Part shown: one piece after another, positions 1-8,412 of the stretch
How positions within the stretch are numbered: position 1 is the stretch's first letter
How the letters are laid out: every line of letters starts with the position of its first letter
NCBI RefSeq assembly: GCF_019303535.1
Contig: NZ_JACCIU010000001.1
Span: 806,001-870,000, forward strand
Reading direction: 5' to 3'
Source of the DNA: Lactobacillus sp. Sy-1
GTDB lineage: Bacteria > Bacillota > Bacilli > Lactobacillales > Lactobacillaceae
DNA length: 64,000 nucleotides
Notes under the pieces: model-generated
The model's database searches: none
What the model was told of the DNA's origin: nothing
Seen by the model: only the letters and a program-made list of their open reading frames with translations
Translations under genes and position numbers: made by a program

Positions 1-38
1 TTAGATTGATTTAATTATTATAACGTTGGGGTGGAAGC

Positions 39-758
39 ATGAACACGATTCTGTTAGTGACAAATCATTTGAAATTAGCGATGAAGATTAATGCGGCTGG
101 AAATAACCGTGGTTTCTTTATCAATAACTTTACCAATATTTCTGATATTGATAGTTACCTTAGTAGTTCTAAAATAGTTGGGATTGTTTGGGACTTAGAG
201 GTTACTAAAACGTTTAAAGATTCTTTGAAGGAACTAAAATCAGTTCGTGAAAATTTTCATGGACCAATTATTACCATTGAGAAGAAGCACCATTCTGAAC
301 ATGAACAAGCTATTTTTGAAGCACATCTCGATGATTATATTATTGATCCCAATGATGGATTGGGGATTATTCTAAGAATCGAGCAGCGGAATTGGGTTTA
401 TAATCAAGTTAATAGTGATTCTGATGATACGAAGGTCAATAAGCATGATAGTTTAATGAAGTATAAGAATTTTACTGTTGATTTAAAGCATTTTCAGGTT
501 AAGTATAATGATGATAATATGAAGCTAACCCCCAAGGAATTTTATTTGATGAACTATTTAATTCGCCATAGTGGCATGGTGTTAAGCCGTGAAAAGATTT
601 ATAACGGAGTATGGGGCTCTGAGCAAGATGAATTCTCATACATTTCATCTCGGATCGTTGATATGCACGTCAGTCATCTACGTGATAAATTAAAAACGCT
701 TGCTAATGATGAAGCTAAAATTAAGACCATTCGTGGGTTTGGATATCAGTTTGAATAA
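39..758 (+). CDS. Winged-helix DNA-binding response regulator with degenerate receiver
   Basis: OmpR-family transcription factor of 239 residues. The C-terminal half (about 145-239) is a clear winged-helix domain, with LTPKEFYLMNYL and the closing IRGFGYQFE. The N-terminal half looks like a CheY-type receiver: GIVWDLEV near residue 48 sits where the phospho-acceptor Asp normally lies. The N-terminal acidic pair is replaced by VTNH, and the usual KPF lysine segment reads DDYIIDPND. This suggests an atypical regulator that may not use normal phosphotransfer. No histidine kinase is adjacent on the right; the left side is outside the window. A GGGGTGGAAG ribosome binding site precedes the ATG. 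Family is sure; target genes are unknown. Confidence 0.85.
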   Translation: MNTILLVTNHLKLAMKINAAGNNRGFFINNFTNISDIDSYLSSSKIVGIVWDLEVTKTFKDSLKELKSVRENFHGPIITIEKKHHSEHEQAIFEAHLDDYIIDPNDGLGIILRIEQRNWVYNQVNSDSDDTKVNKHDSLMKYKNFTVDLKHFQVKYNDDNMKLTPKEFYLMNYLIRHSGMVLSREKIYNGVWGSEQDEFSYISSRIVDMHVSHLRDKLKTLANDEAKIKTIRGFGYQFE

Positions 759-767
759 TAATGAATG

Positions 768-809
768 ATAGGGATTGCACTTAAATTTGCTAGTGTGATC
801 CCTATTTTT
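768..809 (+). terminator. Rho-independent terminator of the winged-helix regulator
   Basis: Stem ATAGGGATTGCAC pairs with GTGTGATCCCTAT, with two wobble pairs, around a 12-nt loop, followed by a short T run. It lies just after the stop codon. Confidence 0.8.
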
Positions 810-822
810 GTGATTGTAAACT

Positions 823-860
823 AAAAAGAGATGGCTACCGTTAAGTAACCATCTCTTTTA
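823..860 (-). terminator. Terminator of the GRP transporter gene (symmetrical, could act both ways)
   Basis: AAAAGAGATGGCTAC pairs with GTAACCATCTCTTTT. A-rich and T-rich flanks make it usable on both strands. It sits just downstream of the minus-strand stop at 870. Confidence 0.8.
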
Positions 861-869
861 TCAATATAA

Positions 870-1754
870 TTATAGGAATGCTGTAACAGTCGCTGAGATT
901 AGAATTAAGACCAATCCGATAATTGTAACTAACATTTCCTTATTGGTTTTCCGTTGGTTTAAGAAGAAGATTCCGGTGATTGTTGCAACGATCACTGATG
1001 TTTGTGAAAGAACGAATCCAGTTGCTAAACCATTCATGTCGGGTTGTGCAGATACTAAGTAAGTGAGAGCTGCAAATCCAAAGAAAAAGCCTGCAAATAT
1101 CTGCATGTATGAAACCTTTTCTTTAAAAACATTTTCCTTTTTAATTGTGAATAGATTATAGATGACTGCTCCAACTACCATGCCAATCGCTTGTGGTAAG
1201 AAGGCGTGAACCCCATCAATATGAGCAGCTTGGGGTGCAGCAGAGTAAGACCAGTAGCCAAAGACCCCAATTACCAATAAAATGGTGGCTTTGCTTAGCT
1301 GTGAAGAACTGGTTTTGTCCTTATTTTCTTGCCATGAAGTCATAATGGCTCCAATAATAATAATGACAAGGGCGGCAATTCCAATTATTTTTTTATTGGT
1401 GGTATTCCAATTACCTAGTGCAAAGACCCCCCATAGGGAGGTTACAATTAGCTGTAACGCAGTGGTAATTGGCATCGTTCTTGATGATCCAATTAATTGG
1501 TAGGATTTAAAGGCTAGAATTTGTCCAAAATCCCAACCAATTCCAGATAGCATTGCCAGAATAAATGTCCACCCGGTCGGAATTTGCAATTGCCTAACAA
1601 CTGCAAACAAGATTGCTAAAAGTAATGTTCCAATCGTGGTTCCTAGAATTTGATTATTAGGTTTTCCACCGATTTTGGAAGCGATTGTCGGAAACAATCC
1701 CCACCCGAACAATGGTCCTAATCCAATTAATAATGCAACTGTATTCACATTCAT
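870..1754 (-). CDS. GRP-family sugar uptake protein (GlcU/RbsU type)
   Basis: Integral membrane protein of 294 residues with about ten hydrophobic segments, matching the glucose/ribose porter family of the drug/metabolite transporter superfamily. The opening GLGPLFGWGLFPTIASKIGG, the GWDFGQILAFKSYQLIG block near residue 73 and the closing FFLNQRKTNKEMLVTIIGL are characteristic. Family members import glucose or ribose by proton symport; the sugar cannot be told from sequence alone. An AGGAGGAATGA ribosome binding site precedes the start. It stands alone, with its own terminator. Confidence 0.85.
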   Translation of the reverse strand: MNVNTVALLIGLGPLFGWGLFPTIASKIGGKPNNQILGTTIGTLLLAILFAVVRQLQIPTGWTFILAMLSGIGWDFGQILAFKSYQLIGSSRTMPITTALQLIVTSLWGVFALGNWNTTNKKIIGIAALVIIIIGAIMTSWQENKDKTSSSQLSKATILLVIGVFGYWSYSAAPQAAHIDGVHAFLPQAIGMVVGAVIYNLFTIKKENVFKEKVSYMQIFAGFFFGFAALTYLVSAQPDMNGLATGFVLSQTSVIVATITGIFFLNQRKTNKEMLVTIIGLVLILISATVTAFL

Positions 1755-1812
1755 TCCTCCTAAGAAACAAATTATTTAACTAATCTAGTTTACATTAATT
1801 TAATTAATTATG

Positions 1813-2247
1813 CTATCTTTTTCTAAAAACAGCGAATTTAGACCAGACATAGTTGAATACAATCACAAAAACTTCACCAATTAGTTTCATAATTAGGGTG
1901 GAAATTCCAAGGTAGACATGCCCAATTGACATAATGACGTCTTCCATTATAATGGATCCAAACCGTCCGGGAATAAAGATTCCTAATTCCTTGAGGTAGT
2001 TTTTTACGCCTGTGTTTTGAGAATGGAAAACGAATTTACGATTAGTAACGAACGCAAATAGGGTACAGATGATTCCAACGAGGGTGTTGTAAAAATTAAG
2101 CCAGAATCCGGAGTTATTAATTTGTTCCCCGGTAATTGGCGATTTAGATAGAATAAAAAAGAGGATGTAATTAAGCACCGTAGTTAAAACACCCCAGAAT
2201 AAGTAGTCAATTGCTTCGCGATTTTTAATGTATATTTTTTTTAACAT
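1813..2247 (-). CDS. GtrA family membrane protein
   Basis: 144-residue protein with four hydrophobic segments, typical of the GtrA family (DWGVLTT-like start FWGVLTTVLNYILFF, and NRKFVFHS near residue 69). GtrA proteins are thought to help flip undecaprenyl-phosphate-linked sugars across the membrane for modification of surface polymers. It lies two bases downstream of a GT2 glycosyltransferase on the same strand, so the two are almost certainly co-translated. No third, large GtrC/YfhO-like polymer glycosyltransferase lies next to them. Confidence 0.88.
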   Translation of the reverse strand: MLKKIYIKNREAIDYLFWGVLTTVLNYILFFILSKSPITGEQINNSGFWLNFYNTLVGIICTLFAFVTNRKFVFHSQNTGVKNYLKELGIFIPGRFGSIIMEDVIMSIGHVYLGISTLIMKLIGEVFVIVFNYVWSKFAVFRKR

Positions 2248-2249
2248 AA

Positions 2250-3188
2250 TTACTTCTTTTCTTTCACAATGTATTTTGGTCGATCCTTAGTTTCAAGGTA
2301 AATTTTACCAATGTAGTTGCCGACTAAGCCTAGACAGAATAACTGAATTCCGCCAATTAAAAGAATAACGGATACCATCGAAGGCCATCCAGCCACTGAG
2401 CCACCAAAAAAAAGTGCCCGAATGATGACGAACAACAATCCAATAATTGATACAAAACACGAAAATAAACCGACAAAGGTCGATAACTTAAGTGGCGCAT
2501 CCGAAAAATCAACAATGCCCTCTAGCGAGTAGTTGATTAACTGATACATTGACCAGTGGGTCTTTCCAGCTGCTCTAGGGACGCCTTGATATTCAATATA
2601 CTTGGTTTTAAAACCCACCCAGCTAAAGATTCCCTTGGTAAAGCGATTGTATTCGGTAAGCTCTAAGACACTATCAACATACTGGCGGGTCATTAGCCGA
2701 TAATCACGAACGTTAGGTTTAATGTGAACAGCTGAAATCCAGTTGATAACCCGGTAAAAACTCGTAGAGAGGAATGCTCTAAGTGGATTTTGCTTCCGAG
2801 CGGTTTGAACACAACCAACACAGTCATAATCCTCAGTATTAATAATCTGAAGCATTTTCGGTAGTAACGATGGGGGATCCTGTAAGTCGACATCCATGAT
2901 TGCAATGTACTTTCCGTGAACGTTTTTTAAGCCGGCTGCCATTGCGGACTCCTTACCAAAGTTTCTGGAAAAGGAAAGGTAGTGAACGACATCTGGATGA
3001 GCAACTTGCAATTTTTTGATTTCACTAAGGGTGTGATCCGATGATCCGTCGTCAATAAATAAGTAGTAGGGTTCATACTTTGGTCCCGCTTGATTCATTG
3101 ACTGGAAAACTTTGTCAGTTGTTTGAAAGAATAAATTAATTGATTCTTCTTCGTTATAACAGGGCACGATTAACCCGATTTGCTCCAT
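2250..3188 (-). CDS. GT2 family undecaprenyl-phosphate glycosyltransferase (GtrB/CsbB type)
   Basis: 312 residues from the ATG at 3188, chosen because AAGGGAG lies seven bases upstream and the protein then begins MEQIGLIVPCYNEEESI; an upstream in-frame ATG at 3266 has no such site. The GT-A domain carries FIDDGSSDHT, the DVDLQDPP metal-binding motif (near residue 100) and FTKGIFSWVGF. Two C-terminal membrane helices follow, as in GtrB/CsbB/DPM1-like enzymes, which transfer a nucleotide sugar to undecaprenyl phosphate on the cytoplasmic side. Paired with GtrA downstream. The likely role is glycosylation of teichoic acid or other wall polymers; the sugar donor is not determinable. Confidence 0.88.
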   Translation of the reverse strand: MEQIGLIVPCYNEEESINLFFQTTDKVFQSMNQAGPKYEPYYLFIDDGSSDHTLSEIKKLQVAHPDVVHYLSFSRNFGKESAMAAGLKNVHGKYIAIMDVDLQDPPSLLPKMLQIINTEDYDCVGCVQTARKQNPLRAFLSTSFYRVINWISAVHIKPNVRDYRLMTRQYVDSVLELTEYNRFTKGIFSWVGFKTKYIEYQGVPRAAGKTHWSMYQLINYSLEGIVDFSDAPLKLSTFVGLFSCFVSIIGLLFVIIRALFFGGSVAGWPSMVSVILLIGGIQLFCLGLVGNYIGKIYLETKDRPKYIVKEKK

Positions 3189-3281
3189 TGCAATTACTCC
3201 CTTAAATGTATCAATTTTCATAATTTTAATTCTATCATAATCACTAGTTAAAAAATTATAAATCATGAATATTTTACAAAA

Positions 3282-3327
3282 TCTACAATGATTAAATATT
3301 TTGTTATAATTAAAGATATAACAAAAT
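3282..3327 (+). promoter_or_regulatory. Promoter of the UDP-GlcNAc 2-epimerase gene overlapped by a perfect dyad
   Basis: TATAAT at 3305-3310 has a weak -35 (TCTACA, 3282-3287) at 17 bases. The perfect 11-bp inverted repeat ATTTTGTTATA / TATAACAAAAT (3298-3308 and 3317-3327, 8-nt spacer) covers the -10 and the expected start site. It has no T run after it, so an operator is more likely than a terminator. The regulator is unknown. Confidence 0.5.
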
Positions 3328-3344
3328 TTAATGGAGGTTAAAAT

Positions 3345-4475
3345 ATGAATACCCCAATCAAAGTAATGACAATTTTTGGGACTCGTCCGGAAGCAATTAA
3401 AATGGCGCCCATTATTTTAGCAATGAATCAGCAACCAGATCAATTTAAACCAATTACCGTCGTTTCAGCTCAACATCGTGAAATGTTAGACCAAGTCTTA
3501 CAGGTGTTTGGCATTCAACCAGATTACGATTTAAACGTAATGAAACCCAATCAAACCTTAGGTGGGATTACGACTGCCGTTATTAACGGAATGGATCCAA
3601 TTATTAATGAAACCAATCCAGACATCATTTTAGTGCATGGTGATACCACTACTACATTTGCGGCTTCTGTTAGTAGCTTTTACCACCAAATTCCATTAGG
3701 CCATGTGGAAGCAGGGCTTCGAACGTGGGATAAATACTCTCCCTATCCGGAAGAAATGAACCGGCAAATGACCGATGTATTAGCGGACCTATACTTTGCA
3801 CCCACTACGCTTAGCCGGGAAAACCTATTAAAGGAAAATCATTCTGCTAAGAACATTTTTATTACTGGAAATACGGCAATTGACGCTCTAGAACAGACAG
3901 TAGATGATGAATATCAACACTCGGTTCTAGACGAAGTTAATCCAGAGCACCGCATTATCTTACTAACGATGCACCGTCGTGAAAATCATGGTGAACCAAT
4001 GCGCAGAACGTTTAAGGCCATTAAGGCTGAATTAGATGCCCATCCTGACGTTGAAGTAGTTTATCCAGTTCATTTAAGCCCGGTGGTACAAAAGGTTGCT
4101 CACGAATGCTTTGATGATGATTCAAGGGTCCATTTAATTGAACCATTAGGGGTAGTTGATTTTCATAACATGGCCGCCCGCAGTTACTTCATCATGACCG
4201 ACTCAGGGGGGGTCCAAGAAGAAGCGCCTTCATTGGGGAAACCCGTGTTGGTTTTGCGGGATGAAACCGAGCGACCAGAAGGAGTCGATGCGGGAACGCT
4301 TAAATTGGTTGGCACCGATCCAAAATTAATTAAACAGGGGATGGAGATGCTTTTGGATAATCAATCAGAATACCAAAAAATGGCACTAGCTCAAAATCCA
4401 TATGGCGATGGAAAGGCATCTGCTAGAATTTTGGAAGCAATTAAAGATAACTTAGGGCGGGTGAGTGTTAAATGA
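3345..4475 (+). CDS. wecB: UDP-N-acetylglucosamine 2-epimerase (non-hydrolysing)
   Basis: Interconverts UDP-GlcNAc and UDP-ManNAc in the cytoplasm, supplying ManNAc for teichoic acid linkage units or surface polysaccharide (called mnaA in Gram-positives). 376 residues, the usual length. Visible motifs: GTRPEAIKMAPII (about 11-23), HGDTTTTFA (about 97), HVEAGLRTWDKYSPYPEEMN (from residue 120) and TDSGGVQEEAPSLGKPVL (from 285), which form the UDP-binding and catalytic sites. TGGAGG precedes the ATG. The next gene overlaps its stop by ATGA, so the two are translationally coupled. Divergent from the GT2/GtrA pair, which fits a shared cell-surface theme. Confidence 0.95.
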   Translation: MNTPIKVMTIFGTRPEAIKMAPIILAMNQQPDQFKPITVVSAQHREMLDQVLQVFGIQPDYDLNVMKPNQTLGGITTAVINGMDPIINETNPDIILVHGDTTTTFAASVSSFYHQIPLGHVEAGLRTWDKYSPYPEEMNRQMTDVLADLYFAPTTLSRENLLKENHSAKNIFITGNTAIDALEQTVDDEYQHSVLDEVNPEHRIILLTMHRRENHGEPMRRTFKAIKAELDAHPDVEVVYPVHLSPVVQKVAHECFDDDSRVHLIEPLGVVDFHNMAARSYFIMTDSGGVQEEAPSLGKPVLVLRDETERPEGVDAGTLKLVGTDPKLIKQGMEMLLDNQSEYQKMALAQNPYGDGKASARILEAIKDNLGRVSVK

Positions 4476-5344
4476 TTAATAAATTGCCACCTCGAGTTAA
4501 AAGGGTTGTAACAACCTTTATTAACCATTATCAAGCTGCGAATGTTTCAGATTCTGCAGTGGTCATCGCATACTATCTCCTGCTTTCCATTTTCCCACTT
4601 TTAATTATTATTGGAAGTGTTTTGAGTTTTTCTGGGATTAATAGTACCTCAATTTTGAATTATCTCCATCCACTATTACCACCGCAAATTAATCAAACCA
4701 TTGGACCAATCATTAGTACTGCCCTTAGTGGTGGTGGGAAACAACTGTCAATTGGAATCGTGATTACGATTTGGTCTGCAAGTCGATTAACCGCAGCCTT
4801 AAAACGAACCGTTGATAGTGCATATGGAGTCGGAAATAATCATGGGGCGTTACTGACCAGGGTCTTCTCATTCATGTGGATGATTTTGTTTTTTATTGCA
4901 ATTACTGCCACTTTAGTATTTTTTAGTTTCGGAAACAAATTTATTTTATCTTTATTTAATGTTCCACAGTTTATCTATGAATTTATCGATGCAATTAGAA
5001 TTCCAGTTTCATTAGGAATCTTATTCCTAGTGTTAATGTTCATGTATTACATTATTCCAGCTGCCGCAACCAAGTTTAAGTATGTCTGGGTGGGAGCCCT
5101 CACGGTTACAATTGGGATGTTAATACTTTCGCAAGGCTTTTCATTTTATTTAACTTACTTCGCAAAGGGATTTTCCACTTATAAGGCTTTAGGAACTTTT
5201 ATTATTTTAATGTTTTGGCTATACTTTGTTGGAATGATGATTCTATTTGGGGCGGTAATTAACGCCTCTATTCAAGAAATTATCGGTGGGACAATTAAAG
5301 CAAAGTCAATAAAAGATCAAATTAAAAAGGCCACTAAGCAGTAA
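4472..5344 (+). CDS. YihY/UPF0761 (BrkB-like) membrane protein
   Basis: 290-residue polytopic membrane protein with about six helices. The family signatures AYYLLLSIFPLLIIIGS near residue 30, WSASRLTAALKRTVDSAYG near 97 and GTFIILMFWLYFVGMMILFGAVINA near the end identify YihY/BrkB. The family was once called ribonuclease BN, but that activity belongs to another protein; the true function is unsettled. It overlaps the upstream epimerase by four bases. The C-terminus is lysine-rich. Confidence 0.88.
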   Translation: MINKLPPRVKRVVTTFINHYQAANVSDSAVVIAYYLLLSIFPLLIIIGSVLSFSGINSTSILNYLHPLLPPQINQTIGPIISTALSGGGKQLSIGIVITIWSASRLTAALKRTVDSAYGVGNNHGALLTRVFSFMWMILFFIAITATLVFFSFGNKFILSLFNVPQFIYEFIDAIRIPVSLGILFLVLMFMYYIIPAAATKFKYVWVGALTVTIGMLILSQGFSFYLTYFAKGFSTYKALGTFIILMFWLYFVGMMILFGAVINASIQEIIGGTIKAKSIKDQIKKATKQ

Positions 5345-5366
5345 TAGCCTAATGACCTTGATAATT

Positions 5367-5813
5367 TTACTTACTTGCTGATTTAACCAACTGGTCTGCG
5401 AAGTGATCGAGAGTTTCGATATCTTCATCCTCTGGTTCAAGGTTGATTTTTACGTTATCCGCACCTTGAGTTGCGTGGGCCTGCTTGAAGGCATCACTAA
5501 ATGAGTCAACTGCGATGTTGTAGAATTCTTCATAGTATTCATCCCCTGAACCGGCAACCCCGTATACCTTACCACTTAGGTCGAGTTTTTTGAGATCTTC
5601 GAAAAAGTCTAATCCTTCTTCTGGAAGGTGACCTTCATCGTATGTGTATGGGCATACTACACAAATATCAGCATCTAAAAATTCAGTAGCGTCAGTTTGA
5701 GAAATTTCAGTTTCAATTACTTCTACCCCGAGGTCTTCTAATCCCTCGGTTACGATATCTGCAACGTCCTCATTATTTCCAGTAATTGTAGCAAAAACAA
5801 CGTGAGCTTTCAT
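5367..5813 (-). CDS. Flavodoxin
   Basis: 148-residue acidic protein of the flavodoxin fold. The phosphate-binding loop TITGNNEDVA (residues 9-18) stands where flavodoxins bind the FMN phosphate, and PYTYDEGHLPEEGLDFFEDL plus VAGSGDEYYEEF match the two isoalloxazine-flanking loops. Expected to carry electrons in the cytoplasm; the partner is not visible here. It is convergent with the YihY gene and divergent from recX. Confidence 0.9.
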   Translation of the reverse strand: MKAHVVFATITGNNEDVADIVTEGLEDLGVEVIETEISQTDATEFLDADICVVCPYTYDEGHLPEEGLDFFEDLKKLDLSGKVYGVAGSGDEYYEEFYNIAVDSFSDAFKQAHATQGADNVKINLEPEDEDIETLDHFADQLVKSASK

Positions 5814-5895
5814 TGTTAATCATCGTTCCTTTCCGTCAAATCCTAATTAGAATATTAGCGTATATTAATATTAAAAACAATAGGAGCTGTTTTAA

Positions 5896-6693
5896 ATGCA
5901 GTCAAAAATCACTAAAATTACCGCCCAAAAGCGTAAAGGACGCTTTAATATTTTTATCGATGACCACTATGCATTTCCAGTTAGCGAGAACGTATTGATT
6001 CAATTTCAACTGGTTAAGGATATGGAAATTGATGAACAACTAGAAAAGCAGCTTTTAGCTGCGGAACAGATTGATAAAATTTACCAAAAAGCGATTAATT
6101 ATATTGCGTCACAGCTGCGAACAGAAAAAGAGGTTACTACAAAATTAGAGACTGAAACTGATGATTCGGATATAATAGGGGTAGTTATCCAGAAATTACA
6201 TGATAACCACCTGCTAGATGATCAAAGTTATGCCAATAGTTACGTGCGTAGTGAGGTCCGAATTATGGATAAGGGTCCCGTTGCAATTACCCAACACCTA
6301 AAACAAAAGGGGGTTGGTGATGTTGAAATTCAAACCGCTCTTGCTGATTACTATGCACAAGACGACCGCCTAGCCAATGGCTTGCACCAAGCGCAAAAAA
6401 TGTTTAAACGTTATCGAAACGATTCGTTTAGTCAGGTAGTTAATAAAGTTAAAAACGGTTTGGCTAGGAAGGGCTACGCATTTGATTTGATTAACACGAT
6501 TATCGAACAGGCTGACTTCCACGTCGATGAGCAAGCCCAACGCCAAGTATTAAAAAAGCAATTCGACAAGGCTTGGCATCGCTATCGGGAGTTAGATAAT
6601 CGAAATCGCCAATTTAAGACGAAACAGTTTCTTTATCGCAAGGGATTTCAAATTGATGACATCGAACGGTTGATTAATGAACAATCGTTTTAA
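5896..6693 (+). CDS. recX: Recombination regulator RecX
   Basis: 265 residues, the long form usual in Firmicutes, made of repeated three-helix modules rich in basic and aromatic residues (for example LLDDQSYANSYVRSEVR and GPVAITQHLKQKGV). RecX binds RecA filaments and limits their activity. AGGAGC lies ten bases before the ATG. The following AI-2E transporter gene starts 15 bases downstream and probably shares the transcript. recA is not in the window. Confidence 0.9.
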   Translation: MQSKITKITAQKRKGRFNIFIDDHYAFPVSENVLIQFQLVKDMEIDEQLEKQLLAAEQIDKIYQKAINYIASQLRTEKEVTTKLETETDDSDIIGVVIQKLHDNHLLDDQSYANSYVRSEVRIMDKGPVAITQHLKQKGVGDVEIQTALADYYAQDDRLANGLHQAQKMFKRYRNDSFSQVVNKVKNGLARKGYAFDLINTIIEQADFHVDEQAQRQVLKKQFDKAWHRYRELDNRNRQFKTKQFLYRKGFQIDDIERLINEQSF

Positions 6694-6708
6694 AAGGAGA
6701 ATTTAAAT

Positions 6709-7836
6709 ATGGATGACCGCTTTAAACGATCAAAAATTTTGTTTTGGTCATTAGAGGTATTGATTGTGGTGGCAATCATTTACTTCTGTAATAAAATTAG
6801 TTTTATTTTTTCACCGATTGGAATTTTTATTTCAACGGTTTTTGTTCCAATTTTAGTTGCTGGAGCCTTGTTCTACATGTTAAATCCAGTCGTTGAATTA
6901 TTAATGAAAATTCACTATAAACGATTTCGGGTGGGACGAACGACTGCGGTAGCGGTCATCTTCTTAGCATTTTTGGGGGCGTTAGTATACCTAGGGGTTT
7001 CCTTTATTCCGCGGATTTTTACCCAAGTAACGAACCTGTTCTACCATTTGCCAGACGTTGCTAACTCAACTGAAAAAACAGTGGAGGGCCTTACCAACCA
7101 TGGCTGGTTAAAGAATGTTGATGTTACTGATTATATTAATCAAATTCAGGGCTACTTAACCACCTACACCCAAAATGTGCTTAGTAGCGTGACCACTAGC
7201 CTAGGCAATATTATTTCAATGGCAACTAGCGTTGTAATTGTGGTGATCACGGTACCGGTAATTTTATTTTACATGTTAAAGGACGGGCATAAATTGATGC
7301 CGACAATTGAAAAATTAATTCCAATTGACCATCAAAAACAAACGGTTGTTTTACTTAGTAGGATGAACGAAACGATTGCCCGCTACATTGGTGGCCAGAT
7401 GATTGAGTGTATCTTTGTTGGAGTATTTACATCCTTAGGATATGTTTTGATTGGGCAAAAATATGCGTTATTATTAGGGGTGTTTGCTGGTGTTTGTAAC
7501 ATCATTCCCTATGTGGGACCATATATTGGGATTCTGCCGTCGTTACTAGTTGCGTTTTCCAATGATGTTTCACAAGTGGTTTACGTTATTATCGTTGTCT
7601 TAATTGTTCAACAATTAGATGGAAATTTAGTTTATCCAAATGTAATTGGGAAAAGCTTGCAGATCCATCCACTAACGATTATCGTTATTCTACTTGCTGC
7701 GGGAAATATTTCAGGACTAATTGGGATGATATTAGCGATTCCACTGTACGCTGTTGTAAAAGTAGTTGTACAATATGTATATAATATTTGGTTACTACAG
7801 CATAACTATGAGATTAATAAAGAAACTAAACGGTAA
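6709..7836 (+). CDS. AI-2E family transporter (PF01594)
   Basis: 375-residue membrane protein with the AI-2E/UPF0118 architecture: two N-terminal helices, a soluble loop, then a block of helices with GVCNIIPYVGPYIGILPSLL near residue 262 and GNISGLIGMILAIPLYAVVK near the end. The family includes AI-2 exporters and Na+/H+ antiporters, so transported species cannot be assigned. AAAAGGAG precedes the ATG. Probably co-transcribed with recX. Confidence 0.88.
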   Translation: MDDRFKRSKILFWSLEVLIVVAIIYFCNKISFIFSPIGIFISTVFVPILVAGALFYMLNPVVELLMKIHYKRFRVGRTTAVAVIFLAFLGALVYLGVSFIPRIFTQVTNLFYHLPDVANSTEKTVEGLTNHGWLKNVDVTDYINQIQGYLTTYTQNVLSSVTTSLGNIISMATSVVIVVITVPVILFYMLKDGHKLMPTIEKLIPIDHQKQTVVLLSRMNETIARYIGGQMIECIFVGVFTSLGYVLIGQKYALLLGVFAGVCNIIPYVGPYIGILPSLLVAFSNDVSQVVYVIIVVLIVQQLDGNLVYPNVIGKSLQIHPLTIIVILLAAGNISGLIGMILAIPLYAVVKVVVQYVYNIWLLQHNYEINKETKR

Positions 7837-7850
7837 CCATAATTTGATTA

Positions 7851-7859
7851 TGTTACAAT
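7851..7859 (+). promoter_or_regulatory. Extended -10 promoter for tagD
   Basis: TGTTACAAT: a TG dinucleotide one base before a TACAAT -10 element, 36 bases before the tagD start. No good -35 is visible, as is common with extended -10 promoters. Confidence 0.4.
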
Positions 7860-7894
7860 ATGACATTAACTATGTTTAGGAGCGTTCGATTAAT

Positions 7895-8305
7895 ATGAAA
7901 AAAGTAATTACGTATGGAACTTTTGATTTGCTACACAAGGGTCACGTTCGGCTTTTAAAACGGGCTCGTGAATTAGGTGACTACCTAATGGTGGGACTTT
8001 CCAGCGATGAATTTAATGCTGAAAAGGGAAAGAAAGCTTACACCTCGTTTGAAGATCGCAAGTACGTTTTGGAAGCAATTCGTTATGTTGATAAGGTGGT
8101 TCCAGAAAGTGGTTGGGACCAAAAGATTAAGGATGTTCAAGAAAACAACATCGATGTATTCGTAATGGGGGATGACTGGAAGGGCAAGTTTGACTTCTTA
8201 AAGGACTACTGTGAAGTGGTTTATCTCCCAAGAACCGAAGGAATTTCAACCTCTAAAATTAAAAAGGATCTTGGAATTAAAGATTCTGATAATTGGAAAG
8301 CTTAA
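7895..8305 (+). CDS. tagD: Glycerol-3-phosphate cytidylyltransferase
   Basis: Makes CDP-glycerol from CTP and glycerol 3-phosphate for wall teichoic acid synthesis. 136 residues, close to the 129-132 of characterised TagD. The nucleotidyltransferase motif GTFDLLHKGH (residues 8-17, the HxGH site) and the C-terminal RTEGISTSKI (the RTxGISTT motif) are intact. Preceded by TTAGGAG. It stands alone, with a strong terminator behind it; the polymerase and other tag/tar genes are not in the window. Could serve a teichoic acid or a glycerol phosphate-decorated polysaccharide. Confidence 0.93.
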   Translation: MKKVITYGTFDLLHKGHVRLLKRARELGDYLMVGLSSDEFNAEKGKKAYTSFEDRKYVLEAIRYVDKVVPESGWDQKIKDVQENNIDVFVMGDDWKGKFDFLKDYCEVVYLPRTEGISTSKIKKDLGIKDSDNWKA

Positions 8306-8312
8306 TTATCGA

Positions 8313-8346
8313 AAGCCTATCTTGATTATCTAGATAGGCTTTTTAG
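8313..8346 (+). terminator. Terminator of tagD
   Basis: AAGCCTATCT and AGATAGGCTT form a near-perfect stem around a short AT-rich loop, followed by TTTTT. Confidence 0.88.
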
Positions 8347-8412
8347 TTGTGCTGAAAATTTAAAAAGTATGATAGAATTAATGTTAAGAATTGAAAGGGA
8401 AAGGAAAAATAC

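Noticed and set aside
1282-1503. 73-codon plus-strand ORF opposite the GRP transporter
   Set aside because: Antisense to a well-supported membrane protein gene; no start signal.
3298-3327. Rex (redox) operator
   Set aside because: Half sites TTGTTA and TAACAA are present but 12 bases apart; Rex needs six.
5813-5998. 61-codon plus-strand ORF overlapping the recX start
   Set aside because: Out of frame with recX, which has a clear ribosome binding site and family sequence.
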